This document shows positions 17,814-27,112 of a stretch of 64,000 nucleotides of DNA, one piece after another; within the stretch, counting starts at the first letter, position 1, and each line of letters begins with the position of its first letter. Made by a program: the position numbers and the translations under genes. A model generated the notes under the pieces. It saw only the letters and a list, made by a program, of their open reading frames with translations. It ran no database searches and had not been told where the DNA came from. The stretch is taken from contig NZ_PVXL01000067.1 of the NCBI RefSeq assembly GCF_002995805.1, positions 1 to 64,000 of the forward strand, written 5' to 3'. This DNA comes from Neomoorella stamsii. GTDB taxonomy: Bacteria; Bacillota; DSM-521; Neomoorellales; Neomoorellaceae.

Positions 17814-18013
17814 TGTTTCATTAATATTACATTTACAATTATCTGTAACGTTTATCTATGTTTCACTGCAATACCAACAGAGAGCCCGAATTATCTTCTC
17901 AACAGCCTCTGGTCTTTTATGCCCGCCATCTTGGGGGGTTAACCAAATTTTCAAACCCGCAAGGAAAAACTGTTTAAACGTCGAATAGTAACTCTAAAGC
18001 CCGTAATGTTTCA
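17814..18013. promoter_or_regulatory. Three TGTTTCA repeats, likely activator sites
   Basis: TGTTTCA occurs at 17814-17820, 17859-17865 and 18007-18013, with GTAACG partners at about 17844 and 18019. PrpR-type activators are known to use TGTTTCA-like half-sites, and enhancers at 100-300 bp from a -24/-12 promoter fit this family. The third copy, about 80 bp before the activator gene, could mediate autoregulation. The region 17708-18090 holds no gene. Confidence 0.6.
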
Positions 18014-18090
18014 TCTTTGTAACGAAAAACACTTCCTGCAGGTGGCCACCTGCTGTCGCAACTGCAAGAATGAAAATCAGGAGGAACAGG

Positions 18091-20028
18091 TTGGTGGCGG
18101 AAATTGCCTTTATTGCTCCCTATGAAGACCTGGCCCACATCGCCCGCCAGGTGAGCCTGGAGCTGGGCCTGGACCTGTCCATCCACGTTGCCCGGGTAGA
18201 AGAAGGGGCCAACCTGGCCCGCGACCTGGCTAGAAACGGTTGCCAGGTAATAGTCAGCCGCGGCGTGACGGCCTGGCTCATCCAGCAGGCCGTGGACCTC
18301 CCGGTGGTAGATGTGCCCATTGGCGGCTACGACATCCTGCGGGCCTATTACCAGGCCAAACAATTCGGCGGTCCGATTGGCATCGCCGACGTCCCTGATG
18401 TCATCCAGGGCCTGGAGAGCCTGGAAACCATCCTGGGAGATACTTTCCTCAAGTACACCCTGAAAAACCAGGATGATGACATCCGGCGGGGCATCATGGC
18501 CCTCAAGGAGGCCGGCGCCGAAGTAATCATTGGGAAAATTGCCATGGCCCGCGAGGCGCGCAATTTTGGCTTAAACAGCGTTATAATCACTTCCGGGAAG
18601 GAAACAGTCTACCAGGCCCTCAAGGAGGCCCAGCGGGTGTTACAGGTCCGCCAGCAGGAGAAACGCCGGGCCGAACAATTCAAGGCTATCCTGGATTTTG
18701 CCTACGACGGCATCATCGCCCTGGATGAAGAAGGCCGGATTACCGTCTTTAACCCCGTGGCGGAAAAGCTCTCCGGCTGGCGCGCCGAGGATGCTATCGG
18801 CCGCCCGGTGACGGAAGTCATTCCCGCCGCCCAGTGCCATATCTTGCTGCAAACAGGCAGACCGGAACTGGGGGAACTGTTGGACATCGGCAATACCCGG
18901 GTGGTGGCCAACCGGGTACCCATCATTGTCGACGGCCGCACCGTAGGAGTGGTAACTACTTTCCAGAATATTTCCAGCCTGCAAAGCCTGGAGCACAAGG
19001 TCCGGCGCCGGCTGGCCGGGCGCGGCCACGTGGCCAAGTATACCTTTGCCGACATCCTTGGTGAAAGCCCATCCTTAAAGGAATCCGTGCGCCTGGCCCG
19101 GGAGTACGCCGCCGTCCAGTCAACGGTCCTCATCCACGGCGAGACAGGTTCGGGCAAGGAAATGTTCGCCCATGCCATCCACCTGGCCGGCCCCCGGCAG
19201 AATGGTCCCTTTGTTGCCGTCAACTGCGCCGCCCTGCCGGAAAACCTCCTGGAAAGCGAACTTTTTGGCTACGCCGAAGGGGCCTTTACCGGCGCCCGCA
19301 AAGGTGGCAAGCCCGGCCTTTTCGAACTGGCCCACGAGGGGACCATCTTCCTGGATGAAATCGGGGAAATGTCGCCCCGCCTTCAAGCCCGGGTACTGCG
19401 GGTCCTGGAAGAGGGGGAGATCATGCGCCTGGGGGATGACCGCATCATCCCCGTCAACGTGAGGGTTATTGCTGCCACCCACCGGAATCTCGCGCAGATG
19501 GTCAAGGAACAGGCCTTCCGGGAAGACCTTTACTACCGCATCAACGTCCTTAACCTGGAAATCCCGCCTTTGCGGGAGCGCGGGGCCGATGTGCTCCTCC
19601 TGGCCGAACATTTCCTCCAGGAATTCTGCCGCCAATTGCAGCGGCCGGCAGGGAACCTCACGCCGGAGGCAGCCAGGGAGTTGCTCCAGTACCAGTGGCC
19701 GGGAAACATCCGGGAGCTGCGCAACTGCATGGAACGCCTGGCCTTACGCTGCCATGGGACCACCATCAGCGCTGCTGAAGTTCGCCAGGCCCTGGGGTTG
19801 GTAACAGTGCCGGAGCCGGAGGTCCCCGGAGAAGGCGCAGCAGGAGAAGGAAGGATAAAAAGATTGGCTGGCCAGGTGAGCACCCTGGAGCGCGGGTTGA
19901 TTAAACGCGTCCTGGCCGAAGCGGGAGGCAATAAGGCCGAAGCCGCCCGCCGCTTAGGTGTCAGCCGCACCACCCTGTGGCGGAAGTTAAAAGAGGAAAA
20001 TAAGATAGACAAAGCTGGTAAAGCATAG
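18091..20028 (+). CDS. PrpR-type sigma-54-dependent activator
   Basis: A 645-residue enhancer-binding protein. Residues about 1-180 are the PrpR N-terminal sensor domain (binding a propionate- or citrate-like ligand in known members). About 195-300 is a PAS domain (ILDFAYDGIIALDEEGRI), and about 320-555 the AAA+ domain with Walker A GETGSGKE, the sigma-54 contact GAFTGA and Walker B FLDEIGEM. The C-terminus is a Fis-type HTH (NKAEAARRLGVSRTTLWRKL). TTG 18091 follows AGGAGG; the longer frame from ATG 18070 would place the RBS inside the gene. It should activate the divergent operon. Confidence 0.9.
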   Translation: MVAEIAFIAPYEDLAHIARQVSLELGLDLSIHVARVEEGANLARDLARNGCQVIVSRGVTAWLIQQAVDLPVVDVPIGGYDILRAYYQAKQFGGPIGIADVPDVIQGLESLETILGDTFLKYTLKNQDDDIRRGIMALKEAGAEVIIGKIAMAREARNFGLNSVIITSGKETVYQALKEAQRVLQVRQQEKRRAEQFKAILDFAYDGIIALDEEGRITVFNPVAEKLSGWRAEDAIGRPVTEVIPAAQCHILLQTGRPELGELLDIGNTRVVANRVPIIVDGRTVGVVTTFQNISSLQSLEHKVRRRLAGRGHVAKYTFADILGESPSLKESVRLAREYAAVQSTVLIHGETGSGKEMFAHAIHLAGPRQNGPFVAVNCAALPENLLESELFGYAEGAFTGARKGGKPGLFELAHEGTIFLDEIGEMSPRLQARVLRVLEEGEIMRLGDDRIIPVNVRVIAATHRNLAQMVKEQAFREDLYYRINVLNLEIPPLRERGADVLLLAEHFLQEFCRQLQRPAGNLTPEAARELLQYQWPGNIRELRNCMERLALRCHGTTISAAEVRQALGLVTVPEPEVPGEGAAGEGRIKRLAGQVSTLERGLIKRVLAEAGGNKAEAARRLGVSRTTLWRKLKEENKIDKAGKA

Positions 20029-20064
20029 TAAGATGTTATTAGAGGAGCGAAAGGGGTGGCAGCT

Positions 20065-20655
20065 ATGGCTGAAGAAGCCCGGCAGGAGATAGTTTCTGGA
20101 AGGCGGGAAGCTGCTGCAGGAGAGGAAAAACTGGCGGACTTTGGCTTTTACCTGCTGGTGGATAGAATAAGTAATGTCAAAGGCGATCTGCAAAAGCAGC
20201 TCGTTGACACTAAAGACACCCTGGCAGACAGGATAAATAATGTCAAAAACGATCTACAAAAACAAATCAGCGACACCAAGGATGGCCTTGAAGCCAAGAT
20301 AAATAACGTCAAAAGCGACCTGCAGAAGCAAATCAGCGACACTAAAGAGGGCCTTGAGGCCAAGATAAGTAATCTCAATAGCGATCTACAAAAACAAATC
20401 AGCGACACCAAGGATGACCTTGGGGCCAAGATAAGTAATGTAAAAAACGATCTACAAAAGCAAATAAGTGATACTAAAGAAGCCCAGGAAGCCAGGTTTG
20501 ACAATAAAATTGAAGCCCTACGCCAGGAAGTAAAAAATGATATCAACCGTCTTGATGGCAAACTGGATAATACACGGTGGTGGAGCGTAGCCACATTCTT
20601 TGCTGTCCTGTTAGGTTCACTGGCAATTGCTTACTCCATATATTTCGCAAAGTAA
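20065..20655 (+). CDS. Coiled-coil repeat protein with C-terminal membrane anchor
   Basis: About 196 residues. A short acidic head is followed by five near-identical 22-residue repeats (core NNVKSDLQKQISDTKEGLEA) between residues about 30 and 145. A coiled-coil tail and one C-terminal transmembrane helix (WSVATFFAVLLGSLAIAYSI) complete it. It resembles bacterial DUF1640-like or Bdr-like anchored coiled coils; I cannot assign a function. Repeat number is likely variable. GTG 20056 is an alternative start. It ends at a strong bidirectional terminator shared with fdhA. Confidence 0.75.
   Translation: MAEEARQEIVSGRREAAAGEEKLADFGFYLLVDRISNVKGDLQKQLVDTKDTLADRINNVKNDLQKQISDTKDGLEAKINNVKSDLQKQISDTKEGLEAKISNLNSDLQKQISDTKDDLGAKISNVKNDLQKQISDTKEAQEARFDNKIEALRQEVKNDINRLDGKLDNTRWWSVATFFAVLLGSLAIAYSIYFAK
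20158..20508 (+). repeat. Five tandem 66-nt coding repeats
   Basis: Tandem units of about 66 nt containing GATCTACAAAAACAAATCAG or close variants, in frame within the coiled-coil gene. Unit-to-unit divergence is low, pointing to recent expansion by slippage or recombination. Confidence 0.8.
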
Positions 20656-20666
20656 TAGAAAAATGG

Positions 20667-20699
20667 CTAAGGGGTGCATAACAGCACCCCTTAGTTTTT
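20667..20699 (+). terminator. Bidirectional terminator between coiled-coil gene and fdhA
   Basis: Stem CTAAGGGGTGC/GCACCCCTTAG followed by TTTTT on the plus strand. On the minus strand it is followed by CCATTTTT, so it can stop both convergent transcripts. Confidence 0.92.
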
Positions 20700-20714
20700 A
20701 AGGCTAGACGGTTT

Positions 20715-23411
20715 TCAACTCGCCGGTTCCAACCGTACCGCGGTCACCTTGTATTCCGCCGTCTTGGCGATGGGGTCAAAGGCGGCGTTGGTCAAGATGT
20801 TCACCGGGGACTCTTTGTAGTGGTAGGTCATGAACATTATCCCCGGCGGCACCCGGTCCGTCACTTTAACTTTCGTCACCAACCGGCCGCGGCGGGAGAC
20901 TACCGTTACCCTGTCCCCCGTCTGGACGCCCAGCTCGGCCGCCTGGGCGGGGTTAATCTCCGCCAGCTCTTCCGGCCGGTAGCTTTCCAGGGAAGGCGAA
21001 TGGCGGGTGGTAATGCCATAGTGATACAGCATGCGGCCGGTAGTCAGCAAAATGGGATATTCCTCATCCGTCAGCTCGGCCGGCGGCTGGTACTCAATAC
21101 CCTGGAGCAGGCCCTTGCCCCGCGGGAACCTGCCGGCATGGAGGAATTTAGTCCCCGGGTGTTCCGGCGTTGGGCAGGGCCACTGCAGGCCATTACCCTC
21201 CAGGCGGGCGTAGCTCATACCGGCATAGCTGGGGGTGAGACTCGCCATCTCGGCGAAAATCTGCTCCGGGGAGTCGTAGTGCATGGGGTAGCCCAGGCGC
21301 GTCGCCAGGTCGCAGATAATCTGCCAGTCGGGCCGGGACTCGCCCCTGGGGCTTAAGGCCCGGCGCACCCTTTGCACCCGGCGCTCGGTACTGGTGAAGG
21401 TGCCGTCCTTCTCCAGGAAACTGGCGCCGGGCAGGATGACGTCGGCAAACTTCGCCGTCTCGGAGATAAAGAGATCCTGCACTACCAGGAAGTCCAGGTT
21501 GGCCAGGGCTTTGCGCACGTGGGTGATATCCGGGTCCGTCAGGGCCGGGTCTTCGCCCATGATATACATGGCCCTGATATAGCCCCCGGCCGCCAGGTCG
21601 ATCATCTCCGGGATACGGAGGCCCGGGGTGGCGTCCAGCTGGCAGTTCCAGGCGGCGGCAAAGCGCTCCCGCACCTCCGGGTTGGCCACCTTCTGGTAGC
21701 CGGGGAAGACATCGGGCAGGGCGCCCATGTCGCAGGCCCCCTGGACGTTATTCTGGCCGCGCAGGGGGTTAACGCCGCTGAACTCTTTGCCCACATGGCC
21801 GGTAATCATGGCCAGATTCGCCAGGTTCATGACGTTGCTGGTACCGCTGGTATGCTCAGTGATGCCCAGGGTATAGAAGATCCCCGCCCTGTCAGTCGTG
21901 GCGTAAAGCCGCGCCGCGGCGTAGATCTTCTCCGCCGGCACACCGGTAATCCCCGCCACCCGCTCCGGCGGGTAGTTCTGGACCACGGCCCAGAGGCTCT
22001 CAAAACCTTCCGTCCTTTCCTCGATAAACTTTTTATCCACCAGGCCTTCCGTGATGATGACGTACATCAAGCCGTTTATCAAAGCCACATTGGTCCCGGG
22101 TCTGATGGGCAGCCACAGGTGGGCGTGCTCCACCAGCTCGATCCGGCGCGGGTCAACGACGATGAGCCTGGCCCCCCGCCGGGCGGCCTGCTTCATCTTC
22201 TGGCCGATGACCGGGTGGGCCTCGGTGGTATTAGAACCGATAATGAGCAGGACGTCGTTATGCTCGATTTCAGCGATGGAGTTCGTCATGGCGCCGCTAC
22301 CGAATGCAATGGCCAGACCGGCCACGGTAGGGGCATGTCAGGTCCGTGCGCAGTGATCGACGTTGTTGGTGCCGATCACCGCCCGCATGAACTTCTGCAT
22401 AAGGTAGTTTTCTTCGTTGGTACACCGGGCCGAACTCAAGGCAGCGATGGCCCGGCTGCCGTACTGTTCCTTGATCTCTTGCAGGCGCCGGGCGGTATAG
22501 TCAAGGGCCTCGTCCCAGGTAGCTTCCCGGAAGCGGCCCTCGCCCCGCTCGCCCACGCGGATGAGGGGCCGGGTAATGCGGTCCGGGCTTTCGGCAAAGT
22601 CGGCGCCAAAGCGGCCCTTGACGCAGAGCCAGCCGCTATTGACCAGGGGGTTGTCATAACCGCGGACACGTACCACATGGTCGTCCTTCACGCTGACCTC
22701 CAGGTTGCAGCCCACGCCGCAGAAGGTGCAGGTGGTCCGCACTTTCGTCAGCTCCCACTCGCGGCCCTGCCATAAACTCGCCTTCTCCGCCAGGGCCCCC
22801 ACCGGGCAGACCTGGACACAGTTGCCGCAAAAGACACATTCCTCCGATTCCCTTAAGGTTAGATCCATGGCCGGGGTTACCCTGGTGTTGAAACCGCGAT
22901 GGGCAAAGTCGATGACGTTGTTAACCTGGACTTCCGCGCAAACGCGGATGCACTTGCCGCACAGGATACACTTGTTCATATCCCGCACGATGAAGGGGTT
23001 GTCATCCTCCAGGGGATAGTCGTGTTTTTCCCCGTGGAATTTGTCTCCCCTTACGCCGTAATAGTAGGCGTAATCCTGCAGGCTGCAGGCGCCGCTCTTG
23101 CTGCAGGTGAGGCAGTCCTGGGGATGGTTGGCCAGCAATAATTCCAGCATCATTTTGCGGGCTTCAACTACTTGCGGCGAAGCCGTCTGCACCACCATAC
23201 CCTCAGCGACGGTGGTCACGCAGGAGGCCAGCAGGCCGCGCATACCCTCGATTTCCACCACACACAGGCGGCAGCCGCCCCAGGGCGTGAGCTTCGGGTC
23301 ATGACAAAGGGTAGGGATAAAGATGCCGTTATCCCGGGCGGCCTGCAAGACCGTTGTCCCGGCCGGTACGGTAATTCTCTTGCCATCTATGGTCAAGGTG
23401 ACATCAGCCAT
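20715..23411 (-). CDS. fdhA: Formate dehydrogenase catalytic subunit, selenoprotein
   Basis: An 898-residue enzyme read through an in-frame UGA (22338-22340) as selenocysteine 358, in the context [16 protein letters not shown]. It reversibly reduces CO2 to formate, the first step of the methyl branch of the Wood-Ljungdahl pathway. Residues 1-80 are a NuoG-like [2Fe-2S] domain (Cys 36, 47, 50, 64). A His-Cys cluster motif ([14 protein letters not shown]) and two ferredoxin motifs ([22 protein letters not shown]) follow. Then come the CTFCGVGC cluster and the bis-MGD W/Mo domains. GGGGGGAAAACAG precedes the ATG. Ordinary gene calling would split it into 357- and 536-residue pieces. Confidence 0.95.
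22297..22340 (-). promoter_or_regulatory. Sec UGA codon and bacterial SECIS hairpin
   Basis: The UGA at 22338-22340 is followed by a coding-region hairpin. The lower stem is CTACCG/CGGTAG and the upper stem TGGCC/GGCCA, with a GGTCT apical loop about 18 nt after the UGA. This spacing and a GU-containing loop fit bacterial SECIS elements read by SelB. Confidence 0.85.
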
Positions 23412-23487
23412 CTGTTTTCCCCCCTACGTAAATAGATGTGGGAAGTTGGAGCTTAAAGTCTCTAAAACCCACCATTTTCGTTCTTCG

Positions 23488-25341
23488 CTACAACCTGGAT
23501 ATGGCCCCGAACTTGCACTTCTCCATACAACTGCCGCACTTGATGCACAGGGCGGGATCAATCCGGTGCGGCTGCTTTTTCTCGCCGCTGATGGCCCCCG
23601 CCGGGCAGGCGCGGGCACAGGCGCCGCAACCGGTACACTTGCCGGCGTCAATGGTATAGACCAGCAAGGCCTGGCAGACATGGGCCGGGCAGCGTTTATC
23701 TTTGATGTGGGCCTCATATTCGTGGCGGAAGTACTGAAGGGTGGAGAGGATGGGGTTGGGGCAGGTCTGCCCCAGGCCGCAGAGGGCCGTATTCTTGACT
23801 ACCCGCGCCAGGCGCTCCAGGGTATCCAGGTCTTCCATCTTCCCCTGGCCCTCACAGATGCGGGTGAGGATCTCCAGCATTCGTTTGGTGCCCTCCCGGC
23901 AGGGGGTACACTTGCCGCAGGATTCCGCCTGGGTAAAGTTCAGGAAAAAGCGCGCCACATCTACCATACAGGTATTCTCATCCATGACCACCATGCCGCC
24001 GGAACCCATGATGGCCCCGGCCCGGGTCAGGGAATCATAGTCCACCGGCAGGTCGAGCTTGTCCTCGGGCAGACAGCCGCCCGACGGGCCGCCGATCTGG
24101 ACGGCCTTGAACTGCTTATCATCCTGAATACCGCCGGCAATATCAAAGATAATTTCCCGCAGAGTTATCCCCATAGGCACTTCGATGAGCCCGGTCTTTT
24201 TGACCTTGCCCGTCAGGCAGAAGACCTTGGTCCCCTTGCTCTTTTCCGTGCCCATGGCGGCAAACCATTGGCCGCCGTTCTTGATAATAAAGGGGACGTT
24301 GGCGTAGGTTTCGACATTATTGATATTGGTAGGCTTACCCCATAACCCCTGCTGCGCCGGGAAGGGCGGCCGCACCCGGGGCATGCCCCGCTTGCCTTCG
24401 ATGGAAGCGAGCAGGGCCGTCTCCTCGCCGCAGACGAAGGCGCCAGCACCGGCCTTGATATGCAGGTCAAAATTAAAGCCCGTCCCCAGGATATTCTGGC
24501 CCAGCAGGCCCTTTTCTCCCGCCGCGGCAATGGCCATTTTCAGGCGCTTGATGGCCAGGGGGTACTCGGCGCGGCAGTAAATATAGCCCTCATCGGCGCC
24601 AATGGCATAAGCGGCGATGGTCATGCCCTCAATAACGGAAAAGGGGTCGCCTTCCAGGACGCTGCGATCCATAAAGGCGCCGGGATCGCCCTCATCGGCG
24701 TTGCAGACCACATACTTTTTGTCCCCCGGCGCGCTGCGGGTAAAACCCCATTTCAGGCCGGTAGGAAAGCCGGCGCCGCCCCGGCCGCGCAGGCCCGAGA
24801 TCTTGATTTCTTCGATAACCTGTTCCGGGGTCATCTGGCCCAGGACCTTTTCCAGGGCCTCATAGCCGCCGGTGGCGATATATTCTTCCAGGCTTTCCGG
24901 GTTGGTAAGCCCCAGGCGGGAAGTCACCACCCGTACCTGCCGCCCATAGTAAGTGCTTCCCGGCATCACCGGGATGCCTTCATAGGGATTTGCCTCACCG
25001 GGCACCTGAATAAGCGCCCATTCAGTAACAGGCTCCCCCTGAACCACATGCTTTTCAATCAAGCCGGGGACCCGCTCCGGCGTTACGTCACCGTAAAACA
25101 CCCGCGGTTTCCCCGGCAGGGCTACTTCCACAATGGGCTCAGCGTAACACATGCCGATACAGCTCGTCTGGCTTATATCTACCTGCAAACCCCGCCTGGC
25201 TATCTCATCTTCCAGGGCCGCCATTACCTTCGCTCCCCCGGCCGCCTGGCCGCAGGTGCTCATGCCCACGGTAATGGACGGCCTGTCCCCCCGGTGAGAT
25301 TGCTGCTGCAAAGTTTCCCGCCATTCCTTCAAGTCCTGCAA
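23488..25341 (-). CDS. fdhB: NuoF-like NAD(P)H-binding subunit of formate dehydrogenase
   Basis: About 617 residues. An N-terminal thioredoxin-like [2Fe-2S] domain (CGQAAGG..., CIGMCYAEP) precedes the FMN/NAD(P) core with GRGGAGFPTGLKW and NADEGDPGAFMDR. The [4Fe-4S] motif ESCGKCTPCREG and two C-terminal ferredoxin clusters (CTGCGACARACP, CIKCGSCMEKCK) follow. It passes electrons between NAD(P)H and FdhA; in Moorella the enzyme is NADP-dependent. TTG 25341 follows AGGTGGGGGTG; an ATG at 25386 would add 15 unconserved residues. Confidence 0.9.
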   Translation of the reverse strand: MQDLKEWRETLQQQSHRGDRPSITVGMSTCGQAAGGAKVMAALEDEIARRGLQVDISQTSCIGMCYAEPIVEVALPGKPRVFYGDVTPERVPGLIEKHVVQGEPVTEWALIQVPGEANPYEGIPVMPGSTYYGRQVRVVTSRLGLTNPESLEEYIATGGYEALEKVLGQMTPEQVIEEIKISGLRGRGGAGFPTGLKWGFTRSAPGDKKYVVCNADEGDPGAFMDRSVLEGDPFSVIEGMTIAAYAIGADEGYIYCRAEYPLAIKRLKMAIAAAGEKGLLGQNILGTGFNFDLHIKAGAGAFVCGEETALLASIEGKRGMPRVRPPFPAQQGLWGKPTNINNVETYANVPFIIKNGGQWFAAMGTEKSKGTKVFCLTGKVKKTGLIEVPMGITLREIIFDIAGGIQDDKQFKAVQIGGPSGGCLPEDKLDLPVDYDSLTRAGAIMGSGGMVVMDENTCMVDVARFFLNFTQAESCGKCTPCREGTKRMLEILTRICEGQGKMEDLDTLERLARVVKNTALCGLGQTCPNPILSTLQYFRHEYEAHIKDKRCPAHVCQALLVYTIDAGKCTGCGACARACPAGAISGEKKQPHRIDPALCIKCGSCMEKCKFGAISRL

Positions 25342-25419
25342 TTCAGTTTCACCCCCACCTAAAAATAGAAGTCTTTTTATATCCATGCTGTGGAAGCTCG
25401 CGACGTCATAGTCGTATAG

Positions 25420-25899
25420 CTAGTATTTTTCCAGGATGGCCGGGATCTTCTCAGGCGCCAGCCGCCCGTAGGTTTCTTCGTTAATCATCATCACCGGGGC
25501 CAGCCCGCAGGAACCCAGGCAGGCCACCGTTTCCAGGGTAAAGCGGCCGTCGGCGGTAGTTTCATTTTTGCCAATGCCCAGGGCTGCAGAAATAGCCTCC
25601 AGCAGCCGGGCACCCCCCCGCACGTGGCAGGCCGTACCCTGGCAGACACGGATGATGTTCCGCCCCCGGGGTTTCAGGTGAAACTGGGTATAAAAAGTAG
25701 CCACGCCGTAAACCTGGCTGAAAGGTATTTTCAGCCTCCTGGCAATCTCCTGCATGACCTCTCGCGGCAGGTAACCGTAAATCTCCTGGGCTTCCTGGAG
25801 GAGAGGGATCAATGCTCCCTTTGTCCCGGCATAGCGTTCCAGGACCTCTGCCAGGGCTTTTGCCTTAATGTTCACATCATTGTTGCTACCAGGATCCAT
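25420..25899 (-). CDS. NuoE-like [2Fe-2S] subunit of formate dehydrogenase operon
   Basis: A 159-residue thioredoxin-fold [2Fe-2S] protein with cysteines in CQGTACHVRGG and CLGSCGLAP, the NuoE/HylA ligand set. It is the first gene of the operon, 78 bp upstream of the NuoF-like gene. NuoE plus NuoF plus FdhA is the layout of soluble NAD(P)-linked, sometimes electron-bifurcating, formate dehydrogenases. The ATG has GGAGGG upstream. A perfect palindrome lies 40 bp upstream of the start. Confidence 0.88.
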   Translation of the reverse strand: MDPGSNNDVNIKAKALAEVLERYAGTKGALIPLLQEAQEIYGYLPREVMQEIARRLKIPFSQVYGVATFYTQFHLKPRGRNIIRVCQGTACHVRGGARLLEAISAALGIGKNETTADGRFTLETVACLGSCGLAPVMMINEETYGRLAPEKIPAILEKY

Positions 25900-25938
25900 C
25901 AGATCTAGCCAACCCTCCCATCAAACGCTTTCCGCCAA

Positions 25939-25961
25939 TTTAGTGTTATTATAACACTAAA
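25939..25961 (-). promoter_or_regulatory. Perfect 23-bp palindrome over fdh operon -10
   Basis: Two perfect 11-nt arms, TTTAGTGTTAT and ATAACACTAAA, flank one central T. The minus strand contains TATAAT within it, 40 bp before the NuoE-like start codon. A repressor or redox/metal sensor bound here would block the promoter. It does not match Rex, FNR or CRP consensus sites that I know. Confidence 0.75.
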
Positions 25962-26034
25962 TCTACGCACCAGTCAGTAACTTTTTTTGCTCTAGATTTT
26001 ACTATTTTGCATATTTAACTTTGAACGGGCAAAA

Positions 26035-27069
26035 TCAAGAAATTCGGATAGGGCTCAATATCCCCGGTTCTATATCCCCTAAATCGCCGCAACCGGTAAG
26101 GCGCATGGCAACGGCCAGGTCGTCAGCCAGGGCCTCCAGTTGCAGCCTCACGCCGGCGGCGCCGCCGCCGATGGCAGCAATGGCCAGGGGCCGGCCCACC
26201 AGGACCGCCCGGGCGCCCAGGGCCAGCATCTTCAGGACATCCACACCCGAGCGCACGCCGCCGTCGGCCAGGACCGTTATTTTATCTCCCACCGCCGCCG
26301 CAATCTCCGGCAGCACCGCCGCCGTCCCCGGCGTGTGGTCCAGGGCGCGGCCGCCGTGATTGGAAACCACAATGGCCGCCGCCCCGCCGGCCACGGCGGT
26401 CTCCGCGTCGGCTACCGTCATAACGCCCTTCAAAATTAGGGGAAGAGAGGTCGCCGCCGCGATCCCGGCAATCTGCTCCACCGTCTTGGGTTCCACCAGC
26501 TGGCCGGCGCGGGTCATATTCACCAGCCCGGCAGCGTCGACATCGATACCTACGGCCACGGCGCCGGCATCCTCAGCCCGGCGGATGAGGCTCACTATTT
26601 CCCCATCTTCCCGGGGTTTGATGACCGGGATACCCCGCCCCCCAGCAGCTTTGATGGCCTTAAGACCGGCGTCCATGAGTTCCGGCAGGGGACCGTCCCC
26701 GGTGAAGGAGAGACTGCCGGCCTCGGCCGCTCCCAGGACAAAGGCCCGCGCCAGTTCTTCTTCGCTAACACGTCCCTGGAAATTGACCCTGGCCCCGGCT
26801 ACGGCCGCACCCAGAATAGGAAAGGCCAGCTTCTGGCCGAAAAGCCGCAAGCCCAGGTCCTGATCCTTGCGGTCGTGGAGGACGCGCAAGTTAACCTGCC
26901 AGGCCGCCAGGGCGGTAAAGTTATTGCGGAAGGACGCCCCGGTACCAATACCGCCCATCCCCGGCACGCCGGTAGGACAGCGCCGGCCGTCGCATACCGG
27001 GCAGGCATGGCAGATGCCCTCCAGGAGCACCCTGGCCCGCTCGCGAATAGATGCAAGAGTCGCCGGCAT
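26035..27069 (-). CDS. FMN-dependent alpha-hydroxyacid oxidase-like protein
   Basis: A 344-residue TIM-barrel protein of the lactate/glycolate oxidase family. It has the Lys and active-site segment PLILKGVMTVADAETAVAGG, then VSNHGGRALDHTPG with the catalytic His and Arg, and the phosphate-binding VLADGGVRSGVDVLK and GARAVLVGRPL. The N-terminus carries an unusual cysteine set, CHACPVCDGRRC. In anaerobes these proteins act as dehydrogenases or have unknown roles. ATG 27069 follows GGGAAGGAG. It lies 43 bp downstream of the protease gene and is probably cotranscribed. Confidence 0.82.
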   Translation of the reverse strand: MPATLASIRERARVLLEGICHACPVCDGRRCPTGVPGMGGIGTGASFRNNFTALAAWQVNLRVLHDRKDQDLGLRLFGQKLAFPILGAAVAGARVNFQGRVSEEELARAFVLGAAEAGSLSFTGDGPLPELMDAGLKAIKAAGGRGIPVIKPREDGEIVSLIRRAEDAGAVAVGIDVDAAGLVNMTRAGQLVEPKTVEQIAGIAAATSLPLILKGVMTVADAETAVAGGAAAIVVSNHGGRALDHTPGTAAVLPEIAAAVGDKITVLADGGVRSGVDVLKMLALGARAVLVGRPLAIAAIGGGAAGVRLQLEALADDLAVAMRLTGCGDLGDIEPGILSPIRIS

Positions 27070-27112
27070 AAGCAGCTTCTCCTTCCCGATACTTCTTGCA
27101 AGGTGAAGTAAA

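Noticed and set aside
20056..20064. GTG start three codons upstream for the coiled-coil protein
   Set aside because: Both starts are plausible. ATG 20065 was preferred, but the ribosome site does not decide strongly.
20158..20508. Regular ~66-nt repeats resembling a CRISPR array at first glance
   Set aside because: Units are contiguous without unique spacers and encode an in-frame coiled coil.
21372..22775. 467-codon plus-strand open frame
   Set aside because: It lies antisense to fdhA and spans its Sec codon. Composition is that of a shadow frame (His/Gly/Arg-rich, no domain).
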